Assembly: GCA_021234155.1 (NCBI GenBank)
Contig: JAJEKV010000104.1
Span: 1,807,900-1,871,899, forward strand
Direction of reading: 5' to 3'
DNA from: Isoetes taiwanensis
Taxonomy: Eukaryota; Streptophyta; Lycopodiopsida; Isoetales; Isoetaceae
DNA length: 64,000 bases
Shown one piece after another: positions 38,673 through 50,937 of the stretch. Positions within the stretch are counted from its first letter, which is position 1; every line of letters starts with the position of its first letter. The notes under the pieces were generated by a model. The model had not been told where the DNA came from. It saw only the letters and a program-made list of their open reading frames with translations, and made no database searches. The translations under genes were made by a program, and so were the position numbers.

Positions 38673-39885
38673 CCTGTGCAGCCCAGGTTGGAGCTGCGTC
38701 TAACTCAGGGGACCAATGCACCCAGAGGCACACCAGACTGCCATTGCAATTTGCTTGACAATAACAAATTTTCCCTTTCCAGGAGGGTACTGCGACCTAT
38801 TTCGTTGTCGATTGAGAATACCAAATTTCTCTAATTAACGAAATCGTGCTTAATATAGGTGAGTGACCCAAAAAGGTTTATTTTGGACTTGAACCATACA
38901 TATACTCTTACCCAAAGGGTTTTTTTTAGGTGACTCTGGTATAATATGTGGCTGAAATGGGGGTTTGGGGAAGATTTTTAAGGTGTATACAAGGGGTTTT
39001 TGGCAACCCCTTGCATGCACATGAGGTACCCCCTATATGACAGGTGCAGTCCCCGGGTCCACGTCCCACTTGAAAAAATAAGAAAGGTGGCCTCAACTAA
39101 ATCGTTTTGACTAATTCCAACCTTTAAAGTGGCCCTTTGCTCATCAAAGACTATAAAATGAACCTTAACAGGCAAAGCCTCTTGAAAATCTAATTGAAAT
39201 AGAAGACGATGAGAATGAGGAAAGCAGAGAAATGATTGTGCAAAAAGCTTCTAAGTTTAGTTGGTCGGAAAGATTGAGACTATCTTAAATCTGAAGAGAA
39301 TGGAGAGATGTAACTAGCCTTCTTGTTTTGGCAGCTTTTGACTTTTTGACAATCTTAGTCACTAAAATCATCTTCCTCCTAAAGCAACAAAAAAACTTTC
39401 CATTATGTTGAACTAAATGCATCTAATTCTCATGCACTATAAATATATATAGCAATACAACTTTAATGTAGCATATGCTTAGTAGCTTCATCACAAATCA
39501 AACTTCTTGTTGCTTTTAGTTTGATAACCTTCGAATTTTAAGGAGGCAGCTTCATTATAACCATACCCCTTTCTAATATTAGCTCGTGGGCAGAGAGAAA
39601 TTTAACATCTTTAAAAGGGCAACCCTATGTTGCGTCAGCATCTTGCTTTTTAATGCTTTGTACACAATGCAAGGAGATATCCCATATTCATATTCGTTTC
39701 AGTCGGATTTGAATTAGATAGACGGATAGATAGTATTCTTATTTGAATTAAAGACCTTCAATATATGGGATTGTCGTGACAACCATCTACACCACATGAA
39801 ATGTGACCCTCCCTTTAAGAAAAAAATAAAAGACCTAGTGTTATTGATATGCAACACGAGGGCAACTCTATTTTTTAATGTCTCT
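38673..39885. other. Intergenic sequence, no supported gene
   Basis: Nothing recognisable beyond low-complexity T- and G-runs near 38920-39010. Confidence 0.4.
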
Positions 39886-40262
39886 TGATTAAACCCGACC
39901 TCGGTAGGGCTCGAGTTCGAGCCTCCATGGGAGCACAAATGATATGGATATCATATGATATATAATTCCACCATGGAGGGGATGTACGGAGTTAGTTGTG
40001 TCTACAGTGGAAGCATGATGCTCGAGGACGAGCATAGTTCTAGTGGGAGGGATTGTAACAAACCCATGGAAGACTGCTTGGGTAGATCTTGGTGTAGCGC
40101 TTCCTGATACCACCATAAGAGGATGGGATGGATTTTCATAAATATTCGGATGCTTTGGTCAGTTGGCTAGGCCGGGCTGGTTAAGGAATGTTATATTTGG
40201 TATCAGAGCAGGTCCTGAGTTCGCGTTTCCATGGGTGCCTACATGATGGGCAAATTGGTAAC
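39886..40262 (+). mobile_element. TRIM element, plus-strand part
   Basis: Internal sequence (39886-40053) ends in a purine-rich run GTGGGAGGGA (40043-40052). A 142-bp LTR follows (40054-40195) that starts TGTAAC and ends GTTATA, then two bases later a perfect tRNA-Met primer site TGGTATCAGAGC (40198-40209). Having internal sequence on both sides of one LTR suggests a tandem or recombined TRIM. No coding capacity. Confidence 0.65.
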
Positions 40263-40803
40263 TGTAACGTTCCTAATCAACTAGGCAAAATTGTCTAGAC
40301 ATTTATGAGTAGTTGCTTCTATCCATTTATGTCGGTGTCTCGGGCAAAATTGTCTAGACATTTTATGAGTAGTCGCTTCTACCCATTTATGCGGTGTCTC
40401 AAAAATGTCCCACAAGCACATTCAAGAATGAAATACTTGAGCGGCCAACCATGGACCCCCTATAATCTCTCCCACTAGAACTATGCTCCTCCGGGACCCC
40501 CTATAATCTCTCCCACTAGAACTATGCTCCTCCTCGAGCATCCAAGACTATGATTTAACCAATATGCCATTGACTTGGTGGTTACCAAGGTTACCAAATT
40601 ATTCATGCATATAGTAGGTACCCATGAAGACTTGAACTCGAGACCTACTCTGATACCAAATGTAACGTTCCTTAACCACCCCAACCTAACCAACTGGACA
40701 AAACATCCAAATATTTATAGGAAATCCATCCCATCCTCTCATGGTGGTATCAAGCAACGTCACACCAAGATTTACTCGAGCAGTCTCCCATGGGTCCGTT
40801 ACA
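40263..40803 (-). mobile_element. TRIM element, minus-strand copy
   Basis: On the minus strand the 5' LTR is 40661-40803 (143 bp, TGTAAC...GTTACA). The primer site TGGTATCAGAGT is at 40647-40658. A short internal region follows and ends in a duplicated AGTGGGAGAGAT purine tract (41-bp tandem duplication, 40456-40537). A diverged 3' LTR begins at 40263 and contains a 58-bp tandem duplication (40284-40400). Total about 540 bp, typical of TRIMs. Oriented opposite to its neighbour. Confidence 0.65.
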
Positions 40804-40849
40804 ATATGAGAAAGAAATTAAAAAAAAGAAAACTACATGTGTCCCTCCC

Positions 40850-41405
40850 TTCAAAATGCATTGTCTTGGTTTCACATGCCCAATTCCATCTTGCATTTAG
40901 GCACACAAATACTAGCGCTGCTTCCTTGTCCAGGAAAAAGATGGTAGCTATTGCATCAATTCGCACAAGTTCCCATGGATTGAGACAAATAGATGTAAGC
41001 AGCTGCCATTACCACGAGAAGCAAGATTATGTACATGTTGCCAGTTACAGGTTATTGAAGATGAAAACCATACTCTTCTAAAATGTCCTGCTTTTGAGAT
41101 AGTCAGGAATTGCTATTTGATCTTAGCATTCCATTCCATGCTTCTACAACTTCTCAAAGTACCATCTGTACATGACTTGACATTCTATATACTTGAGGTT
41201 CTAGATGCACATCTTCAAATATTGAGCCCTCGATAGTCATAATGGTATACTTAATTGTTTTCCTGATTGTCTAGTATCATCATTATTGCAAAGGTTTTTG
41301 CCTAAAAACTTTTTAGGCAGAGTTTTTTTTTAACCTAGTAGTAATGGTTGTACTAGCCCATTGTTTTGGTCCCATGACCTCTTGGTCTTTGTGGACGTTA
41401 AAAAA
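40850..41405 (+). mobile_element. LINE 3' fragment, plus strand
   Basis: MVAIASIRTSSHGLR near 40945, then after a frameshift a knuckle CTCCQLQVIEDENHTLLKC (41035-41095). The 3' UTR contains a TTTAGGCAGAG-type hairpin region (41300-41340) and the terminal stem GACC-TCTT-GGTC (41376-41387) followed by GGACGTTAAAAAA. 5'-truncated. Confidence 0.75.
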
Positions 41406-41578
41406 TCTATTCTACTATGTAAGATCTACAAATGGATGGATTTGCTCATGAAGAAAGATATTTAAGGTATTCCTTCACTGCAAATTCATTGAGATAAACA
41501 AATACCCGTATAAAAGTGACTCAAGTTTTCCAAATGTCCATGTTTAGTGCTTCGTAATAGTCAACCATTTCCATTTTG

Positions 41579-41810
41579 CAATCATGATATTTTGGTTCTT
41601 TTGCTAGCCTTGTTGATGCTATTAAGGAGAGTTTTGATACAAATTTTTTAGGGGCCTCGAAAGTCATCAAGGTTGTTCTACCTCACATGAGATGTTCTAA
41701 TTTGCAATCACGATGTCTTGGTTCTTTTGATACTCTTGTTGATGCTGTTAAGGAGTCTCGATACGAATTTGATAGGGACTTTGAAAGTCACAAAGTGTGT
41801 TCTATCTGCC
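41579..41810. repeat. Imperfect tandem duplication, about 122 bp
   Basis: Two copies of a segment containing TTGGTTCTTTTG and GTTGATGCTNTTAAGGAG, at about 41579-41690 and 41703-41810. Confidence 0.6.
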
Positions 41811-43324
41811 ATAAAAAGTAACAAGCATTGGTCATGGTGCATTGCCATATTTCTTAGTTGACCAAGTTTATTTTGATAGTTCTATTGTTTTACTGGCTTA
41901 CCTCTGAACATTAAGCATTTTCTTTCGATAATGGTAGCACCCATGTAAAAACAATTACGACATATGTGCAAACTCGTTAATATGATGCATGAATTCTATC
42001 AATAATGAATTTAGTGATGCCCATTTTTCCTCTTGCATGGTTTGTTTCAATTAAAAGATCTGACATGTTTGAAATACTGTAGAAGAATAATTATCCAAAT
42101 AAAGAATCAATTTCTATTTGTATTTGATTTGCTATCATTGTGAAGCATATCATCATGGAAGTTAGTTTTGTGTTTGCAAACCTCGTAGAGGCATGTAGAT
42201 ACTTTGCACTTTAATTTCACGATGATGTACAATGGAAATGTATCATTTTGATTGTGACTCTTTTCATGTAGATGATTAAATGAGTAAGAAAAACTAGAAA
42301 ACAATCTGACATCCTTCTAAACAAATGCTAATCTTAACAACCATGAAAAAATAGAACAAAACAATAGATTTTTTAACCACCAATTCTAGTCCCAAATTAC
42401 AAATATAACCTCAAGCATTGGTGAATCTAGTGGACGCCTTATTGGATGCTCAAACGAGTACCATTTGGATATGAAGGTATCATAGATTACATTGGATGAT
42501 GTCCTTTAGCACGCATTACTTCTAGCAAGGCTCTAATCAGGCATAATGGCTTCTTGTTGAGGCAATTACCCCCTGTTTTATTCACATTTCATAATTCCAA
42601 TCGACCAGTAAACATTATAAGCCTCATTTACATTCTTGTTATGAGTTCCTTCCTCCTTCCTTCCTTAGGAGGGTTTTGAAGGTATGGTCAAGAGGAGGTT
42701 AACCCTCCCCTAGAGCAAAGATTATCATAATAACCTTTAGCATATCCTTAAAAAGGAATATTCTAGAGGTTATGCAAAATAAACTCATTTGATCTAATAT
42801 CTAATGGTGTGTAACAGTCAGACCAAGATACTCTTTGAGGGCAAAGGGTTAAGGACAAGTACCAACAAAAGAATATTGTGATGACTCGTTAGTGATGGTG
42901 GCACTAACAAACCACATGTGCAATTGGACGTTTGGTGGGCAAAACATCATTGATCCAAACACATGCCTTGAGGTACTTGTTGTGCACGATACATATATTT
43001 TCATTGGATCCATCACCCAATGCAACCACCTTTTCATGTCCAACAATGAAAAGATTGCCTTTAAATGCAACCCCCTTTTCACGTCCAATGACTATTTTTC
43101 CGTTTCCATTGGACCTATCCTAATATAGTATATCCCAAATGATTCCTCCCACATTTTATATTCATAAGAGTTATGATCCATTAAAACTCGTTTGATTCCA
43201 TTGCGTGGAATATATACGATATGATGATCTTTGGGTACAGGGAAAAGGAAGAAAACGGTTCTAGTAGGTAATGGGTTACTTGAAGTTCCATTATATTGTG
43301 GGTACAACTTGAATAAACAATGTT
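41811..43324. other. Intergenic sequence, no supported gene
   Basis: AT-rich, short frames only, no domain recognised. Confidence 0.4.
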
Positions 43325-44215
43325 AAATGGTTGGGTGATACAATATTATTTGCATTTTAGAGAAGGATTGCGTGATCACGAATTGATGTCAAGGAAAAGT
43401 TATGCATGAAAGTATGATACTTTAGTGTAGCCAGGAGGAGGATTGGATCAAAGAAAGTGAATTTATGGTGAGAAGTAACAATCATAGAAGAGCATGAAAT
43501 TTCGAAAGTTGGGAGCAGGCTAGTATAGATATAGGACAAAGCTATGGATCAGGGGACGTTAGAAATTATAGCTATCTCAAGATTAGATCAATAAAATAGA
43601 TAGAAACAAAGTTTTTAATCGACAGACCAAATGATTGCTTGGTACAATTTGCATTTGGAAGAAGGATTGTATAATCAAAAAATTATATGGTGAACTTTAG
43701 TGCAAGGTGTGGAGAGATTACAAAAGGGCAAGCCAGCTAATATAGATATTGGACAAAGAGATTATATAGTTATGAATCTACGGATCAAAAGACATTAGAA
43801 GTTATAGCTCTCTCAAGATGAGATCCATATAATAGATTATATAGACAGGCAAAAAAAAAAATTTAATGTCAATAGACCAAATGGTTGACTGGTACAATTT
43901 GCATTTTGTTGAAGGATTGTATAATCATAAATTAATGGAAAGGAAAACTTATATGATGAGTATGGGGAGATAGGATAAACTTGAAATTGTGGTAGCATAG
44001 AAGAGTATGAAATATCAAAACTGTGAGTAGGCTAGTATAGATATAGGACAAAGAGATTATATAGACAATGAATCTATGGATCAAAAGGCATTTAGAAGTT
44101 ACAGCTAGCTGAAGATGAGATCATAGAAACTATGGATCAAAAGACATTTAGAAGTTATAGCTAGCTGAAGATGAGATCATAGAATAGATAGGTAGATAGA
44201 TAGATAGATAGAAAA
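43325..44215. repeat. Degenerate tandem repeats and a GATA microsatellite
   Basis: A unit containing GGTACAATTTGCATTT and GAAGGATTGTATAATC recurs near 43335, 43640 and 43890. A second motif (GGATCAAAAGRCATT, ATAGCTAGCTGAAGATGAG) recurs near 43550, 43790, 44078 and 44133, a spacing of about 50-300 bp. It ends in (GATA)n at about 44188-44212. It lies just 3' of the VIT gene. Confidence 0.55.
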
Positions 44216-44255
44216 TTTGAACGTCGACGGACCAAATGGCGAGAGGATGGGAGGA

Positions 44256-45095
44256 TCAGACACCCATGAAATTGACGAGACGGAGGAGGCCGTAAGTGAG
44301 GAGCATAGCGAGGAGGCCGCCAGAGGTGACGCGGAGGGAGGCGCGGGGGATAGGGGCGCCGCCGAGTTTAGCACCAATGGCACCAAAGGAAGCAAGGCCA
44401 AGGGAAGAGGCAAAAACAACACAAGCCAAACGGGTGGTATAATGGGTAACAAAAGCGCCAGAAAGCAAAGGCAAGGCGCCACCCATGCAAAATGCAAACG
44501 CAGATGCTGCAGCGGCCTGGCCCGGATTCGAGAGCTCGTCTACGTCGATCCCGAGCTCGTCCCTTGCATGGGCTCTGATCGGATCAATCCGGCTCAATTC
44601 CTCCGCCACCCGCTTCGCCAGATCGTAATTCAAGCCCCTTTCCACGTAAATCTGTGCCAATTCTTCCAATTCTCGAGCTGCTGCTTCCGGCCCCTTCTCG
44701 TGCTCTTCCCTTTCCTTTTTCAAATCCGCCATCTCTGTATCCCTCTGTGAATACACCGATACGTACTCCCCAATCGCCATGCTGCAGGCTCCTGCTACCA
44801 ATCCTGCTATTCCCGACACAATTGACGCCCTTAAATCGTACCTTACTGCGCTCACTCCGATTATTAGCGATGCTATTGACACTAGCCCGTCGTTTGCCCC
44901 CAAAATTAGTGCCCGCAGCCATGGCGACCTCTGATTATAGTGCTTGTGCCCATCTGGATGTAGTGGGTCGTCTGAATCTGTCATTTCCGGCCCCCCTGCC
45001 TCTTCTTCTGCTGGATAGGTGTTTGATTCGGCGCTCTGGCGGAAATTTGTCATCTGGGCGGTTTGAAATTGGGTTTTTAGGGTCGGAATTGTCAT
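44256..45095 (-). CDS. VIT/CCC1-family iron/manganese transporter
   Basis: Predicted to load Fe2+ or Mn2+ into the vacuole or another compartment by cation/H+ exchange. The 279-residue frame is intact and intronless. A variable acidic N-terminus precedes the first membrane helix (RALILGANDGLVSIASLIIGV, the CCC1 signature) and helix 2 (IVSGIAGLVAGACSMAIGEYVSV). A Glu-rich cytosolic loop follows (about residues 130-195, AARELEELAQIYVERGL, ARDELGID), where VITs bind metal, and then three more helices. The loop is the long kind seen in bacterial VIT/CCC1 proteins and true VITs. The short plant VTL/nodulin-21 type lacks most of it. I chose the ATG at 45093-45095; the frame is open further up, and a later Met (MTDSDDP, about residue 37) is also possible. 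Confidence 0.9.
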   Translation of the reverse strand: MTIPTLKTQFQTAQMTNFRQSAESNTYPAEEEAGGPEMTDSDDPLHPDGHKHYNQRSPWLRALILGANDGLVSIASLIIGVSAVRYDLRASIVSGIAGLVAGACSMAIGEYVSVYSQRDTEMADLKKEREEHEKGPEAAARELEELAQIYVERGLNYDLAKRVAEELSRIDPIRAHARDELGIDVDELSNPGQAAAASAFAFCMGGALPLLSGAFVTHYTTRLACVVFASSLGLASFGAIGAKLGGAPIPRASLRVTSGGLLAMLLTYGLLRLVNFMGV

Positions 45096-45458
45096 CTTTG
45101 AAGCCGTAAAAACCAGTTTTTGGAAGCCCAATTCATACGATTCTTTGGAAAGGTCATGAATTTGTCATAGACATAGACCGATTGGCCCCCAAAACTGAAT
45201 CCATTTTCAGTTTTGAGACGAAATTGTGACCAATGATGAGAAACAGAGGAATAATTGACGATTTGAATACGCAATGAGATGAATTCATGAGCGAAAAGAA
45301 AAAGATTTGCTCCAGATCAGGTGAAAGTGGGTATAGAGAGCAGCGATTACGGCAATTTAATGGCGGAATGGAGCCGAAACAGAAGATTTAGTCCCGCGAT
45401 GGACAGATTTGGAGAAGTAGAGAGGGAAAATGCGCAGGAATTGAAGAGGGATGAGGAA

Positions 45459-45467
45459 ATTTTTATA
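45459..45467 (-). promoter_or_regulatory. Possible TATA box of the VIT gene
   Basis: On the minus strand CTCTATAAAAATTT occurs about 365 bp upstream of the chosen ATG, a plausible TATA box with a long 5' UTR. Prediction only. Confidence 0.35.
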
Positions 45468-45499
45468 GAGAAGAGGAGGGGTGGCGACCCAGAAGGGCA

Positions 45500-47335
45500 T
45501 CTGTGAATAAGCAGCCGTCCAGATTTGGTCGTGCGTTGGGTGCGTGTCGACTTTTGAGCATGAATCGTGGGCGTATGCCACACGCTTACGCTTCTACCCG
45601 GGAATCTGGGATCCGCCAAGTTCCATTTTTGGAAACAAAAAATGTCATTTCTAATTACCATTTTTTAGCAGGGTTGCCTTGAAATCTAGGCTATACACGT
45701 CTACACCCAGGGTTGCCTCGAAATCTAGGCTTTACACTTGTATGCCCATGTCAGCACACCTCGACCTCGACATGTCCGTTACTTCGACCTCGTTCCTTCT
45801 GCCTTCACCGTTGTTCTCTTCTATTTCACTATAGCCAAGCCAAGCCAAGCTTTTCGAGATCTACCAAGCTTTCTTGGTGGCCATAGCTAAAACTTGGAAG
45901 CTTCCCGCATCCTCTGAAGCTTTTTGCATTTAGCCTTGCAGATAATGTTGCACAAGCAGGTTACCTTGTTTTGGGCGATCCTTTCAAGCCTTTTGACCGG
46001 AACTCCCTTTTCCACTTTTCCAGCTTGCGTCAAGAACCATGAACCAATAAGTCATCATCTCCTCCAAAAAAACTTCTCCTTCTTATATCATATAAGTCAC
46101 AGAATTGAACAGAACGTTATGGCCTTTTTTTCAAATCTTTGACTCAAATGCAGCGAAGGTTGTTGCCTTGCTCGCCAGAGAACCGTGTGTGAAGGCTCAG
46201 TCCTATTGCACCCATCCTTTGCAACCACATATGACATAAAAGGTGAATATTTTTTTAGATCTGTAAGCTATAAGATCCCTTTCTCTACATCTGTGGAATG
46301 GTTGCTTCTGTAAAAAAGAATCTTTGCCAGTGTTGTGCATGAATGATGTCGTGGGATTAATCTTCTGAAGTGTCTAGTTGGATATAGATGTCATGTTACC
46401 TGGGCACGTAGCGACAAATTTACTTTGATGAAGTAGTATTTTTATATATATCTATATATATGTGCAGTATCCATCTCATTCCATTCCAATGCAGCCTTCA
46501 ATACACTTTATCATCTGGTAAAAGCATTTGACAGCTTATGGTCATTTGCTTCAACATATATCATGCACGACAGTTGCATACTCTTGTAGGCATTTGATTA
46601 TTAGAACTTGTCCATGTTTGTGTTATGCAGGCATAAAGCTCATGGATTTTGTCAACTTTGTCTAGTTCAGTTTATGATAAAACTGACTGACTATTTCATA
46701 AGTTCTAAATATTGTATAAGATTGTTTTTATGCATTTAAAACTGGATTTAATTATTAAAGAAGCAAACTTTTGAAATACTCTTTGGATTATGCATTTTGT
46801 AGGACTAACTGAGAGAAAGCTTATTTATGATATGCAGAAATATGAACATCAGTAGCAATGTTGACAACAGAAATTGACCAATCTACACCTCCATCGGTAG
46901 TTGAGGGCTTCAGATCAATACTTACAGCATCTCGTTCAGAGATAAGCCTGCTCTTCTTACAAGCCCTTCTAATGTGGAAGGACAGTGTAAAAGTTGTGGT
47001 TATTTCTGCAGAAAGCACAATTTCATTAAAATGAGAAATTTCGTGATTCCAATTAGGAACGAAAATCCTTTTTAGTCCATTTTATGCCAATTTTTTGAGC
47101 AATTATGGCGCCGTTTAGAAAAAATATGCCTCTAAAACGTCATTTATTGGCGCCATTAAAAATACTAACAGTGCATATAAAGAAGCTAAAGAAACACAAC
47201 ATCACAAAATTAGTTAAAAATTCTAAATTCATAGATTTGCATATCAAAAAATTTGCCACAACAGGCAAGGACTCGAAAGAGAGAGTCTGTTCACAAAAGT
47301 ATTATTGTATAATTTAAATTACAATCACATAAAAT
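45500..47335. other. Intergenic sequence, no supported gene
   Basis: Upstream of the VIT gene and downstream of the ParB-like pseudogene. It contains a duplicated phrase (GGGTTGCCTNGAAATCTAGGCT at about 45671 and 45711). Two GGCGCC sites lie at 47105-47155, related to the palindromes further right. No gene seen. Confidence 0.4.
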
Positions 47336-48969
47336 TCAGGGTTCCGCATCAGGATCAGGTTCCGCATCAGGATCAGGTTCCGTATTGCCAGGGCCATGGC
47401 TAGAAGAAGCAACTATAGGATCTCCCTAAAAGCTCTCGAACGCTGTGGCAGTGAAATTGGGATCACTAAGAAAGTCCAGATCGAATTGTGTGTTCTTGAT
47501 CACATCATAGTCCACATCGGGTGGAGCTTCGGGCATCTCTGGATTAGGTGGATCTACAAATTTTCTTCAACAACATCACCTTTTGTCTCCGTAGGGAACT
47601 AGCCGCGATGATAGGATTCAAGAGGGCGGTCAAGCCTATCAAGAATCCCCTTAGGCACTCCCCGCTAACCGGGGTCACTTTCGAACACAATGCAAAATCT
47701 CTTTATTCATCAATGAAGCCCGGCCAAAAGAACCACGGGAGAAGTAATCAAACACCCCCGTTCTGGCGGTACCATTTTCTCAGACGAGGTAGGAGCATGT
47801 GGCGGGGGCCCACCTGGTTCTCATGATTATGTCCCTGGCAAGCCTTGCCACCAGTACTGAATCTGGCGTTGCGAGCTTTCCCCATAGCCTCGGTCTCCCC
47901 CTCTTCGTCTTCTTCGTTTTGAGGGCACGTGAACCGGTGGCGCTTCTTGAGGATGATCGTTGAAGGGAAATTTGAAGTCAATTTCATCGGCGTGATGACT
48001 GCAGTGGTCTGAATTTTTTGTGGCGTACACTAGTGCATGGACCTCCCGAACTCCCCGGGCGGCGGATTTTTGTATTCGTCCTCATACGTGCCAATAAAAA
48101 CTCTGGATCTGGAATCCAGATCATCCAACACAGATGAAATCAAAAAGTTATGCTCTGGCCTTGCAAAGACCACTATCCAGAAAGAATCAGCTGTGGTGTT
48201 CTTTACAGCTTAAATTAGATAGTATGGTTTTGTCCCACATTGGAAATATGCCTCTAGTGTCCAAGGCAATCAAGGATACTGGTACAGGAGTGCATCTAAC
48301 TTGCCCCCCCGCCGTGCATGGGTTCAACTTCGAACGGAAGTCTTCAAGATCCTCTCTCGCAAGACAAAGATTTGCGTATGAATCTTGCCAAGGCTGGTGG
48401 CACGTTACCGAAAACGCCTTCCTTGCCCACTCCAGTTTCAACCCACTTACTATGCAAGGTGGCCATGGAAATGAGGTCGGTATCCTCGAAGCCCGGCACG
48501 GCAGCACAGAGATCAGTGAAGGATTTGAACTTCCTCGGAAAATTATCCTTCACATATTCAAAAATCTCCTTCTTCAAGAAAGATATGGATCTTAGTGTCT
48601 TTGCCCTTGTCTTGAAGAAGTGCTTACCTGTATAATCATTGGTGACCTTGACGAAGGTCTTCTCATCCAGCACTTCCTGGAACAGAACCCGACAGTCTTC
48701 GTAGTCGAGCCCCCTCATGCACCTCAGGTAGGTCCGATCAAGTAGTAGTCGATTCTTTTGCCCGATTCTGGGTAATAGTTTGTCCCTTGTTGTCTTTTAG
48801 CTTGCCAGATTTCCACAAGTTCCATAGGGACATGAATAACTGGAAAATATCCTCTGGCATGAAGACCCACTGGTTGAAATCTTTTGGATGCTTACCACGC
48901 ATGGTAACCTCAGCCAAAGCCAGATAACGCTGGAAACAACAAGAAGTTAGCCTTGAACATTTAATGAGC

Positions 48970-49078
48970 AAATGGCGCCGCGGCGCCATTAAATGAAGAA
49001 ATGGCGCCGCGGCGCCATTTAATGAGCAAATGGCGCCATGGCGCCATTTCCTCACTAAATGGCGCCGCGGCGCCATTT
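48970..49078. repeat. Tandem array of four perfect palindromes, 29-bp period
   Basis: Each unit is a 22-bp site: AAATGGCGC, a central CGCG or CATG, then GCGCCATTT. Starts are at 48970, 48999, 49028 and 49057, exactly 29 bp apart. The centres are CGCG, CGCG, CATG, CGCG. The 7-bp spacers vary. The first site ends ATTA instead of ATTT. It lies in an intron of the ParB-like gene. Confidence 0.95.
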
Positions 49079-50937
49079 GCTAATCTTGCCAACAATTACA
49101 ATATGTACCTTGTATGGTTCTGAGCGTGACTGCCCGCGTCCCGATGGATCAGGCTTCCCGCATAGAGCATATTGCTGCCGCAGGTGGGTTATGTTATCAA
49201 TGAAGGGCTCTTTGAAAATAGTCTTCGCAGTGATATCATTGACTTCACAACTGAGCTGCAGGCATTCCTGTTCGTTGACTGTGCCAGATAACACTCGGCA
49301 ATTCCGTTGAAGATAAATCTTTGACATTTGCTCTTGGGACTTTGCTGTGCCGAGTCTTCTACATACAAGCTGAGCAGCCATAACTGAATGATTGCCATTC
49401 ACTATATAATAGTGCATCCCCATGAGGTCATCCTCGGTTTTCCAAGCGACCAGTTTGTTTGTGAGGGGATTGAATGGAATCACATCAGCGGGAGTGAATA
49501 CTGGATGTGGGTCTCTCTGAAAGGACTCCACTAACGTTTTGACGTGCTCCATATTCCTTGGTCTAGATGTCAGATTTGCTGGCCCTTGATATAGTTTGAA
49601 CACGTCTATTTTTTTTTATAAATGTGACACCCGAGGGAAACAGATGCCTTGATCGTAAATTTTTTGCGGTGTATTCTCTCTAGTCTTTTCCTCTTCCTCG
49701 ACCTTTCCACCTTAAGATTTGCGGGCACCTCTAGCAAGTCTTGAGCTATTCTTAATGTGAGCTTCTTTAGCTCGGCTTCTTAATGGGGACCCTTTTTGGC
49801 GGTGTGTCCCGGGGATCCCAGCTATGCCTTGGGCTCGGAGGTTCACCACCACTTCTAGGACTTCCAGCAGGACTTGGAGTCCGAGTCGCTCTCCTTTGTT
49901 TTTTAGGTGTCCTCTCCTTCTCAGAGGTCTCCAGCCTGTGCTTCTTCTTCTTTTTCCCATCCATTTCCTCTGTCTCCATTTCCTTTCCCTCCTTTTCCTG
50001 TCTCGCCTTTCCTTCCTTCTGCCCCTTGCCTTCCCTATCCTTTTCTTTCCTTTCCCTTTTCTTTTCCTTCTTTTCCTTCGTTTCTTTCTCTTCCTTCTCT
50101 TCCTTTTCCTTCGCTTGCTTCTTTGCCTTCTTTTCCTTATCTGGATCTTTGTGATCCTTTCTCTTAACTTTCCTCTTGCCCGCCGCCTTTCCTTCCTCAG
50201 TTTCCTGGACAACATCCTCAGTAGAAGATGAGGAGTCTTTGTCGGCTGCAGGTGTCTCCTTAGTTTGTCTTGTCTTCTTCTTGCTAACTGTTTTTAGCCA
50301 GGCTGTGTCCACAATGGCGGGTAGTTTCTGCTGGGCTAATGCCTTGACAACGAATGAAGGCGAGTTTTTCGACTCGTTCATCCGATTGCGAAGAATCATA
50401 AAGCCCCTCAAGATTTCTTGTGAGCCTTTGATGTCAGCTTCTTCAAAGCTGTTGTTGTCGGCAAGCGGCCTCGATGCCTTGCTTCTTCGCCGAACCAGCT
50501 ACATTTGCAATGCTAGCAGACATTACAGTGGGATCATAAAACTTCCAGTCCACATAGTAGACAATTATTCTCTGCTTCAAAGTATCCTCACAGACCACCC
50601 GGATCCAATCCTCATGACGCTCTTGGCAACCATCTTCATGTGGACCAAGATACACGGCCGGGTAAATTCCAAATTGTTTAAGTCCTGTCTCCCTTATAAG
50701 GAGGCAGAGCTCTCTTCTGCAGTCTCCTTTCGAGCCTGTAGCAGTAGAGGGGCTCACCCGCATTACTTCCATGCACCAGTACCTGTCTATCAGCATGATA
50801 GTCTGGTCGGATTGAAATTGTGTTTCCGCACGCAACATAGCTGCAACAAAGGGGCATCAGTAAATGGTTTTAACAAGCAGGCAGACAATCAGTTGTGGTA
50901 GGCAAATGGCGTCGTGGCGCCATTTGCATCTGAGTCC

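Noticed and set aside
44217-45109. Plus-strand frames opposite the VIT gene
   Set aside because: Shadows of the well-supported minus-strand transporter frame.
48970-49078. CRISPR-like array
   Set aside because: Regular repeats with short spacers, but the repeats are full palindromes, spacers are only 7 bp, the site is intronic in a eukaryotic gene and no cas gene is present.
49783-50231. Plus-strand frames rich in Phe, Leu, Ser and Pro
   Set aside because: They are the complement of the lysine/glutamate-rich exon on the minus strand.
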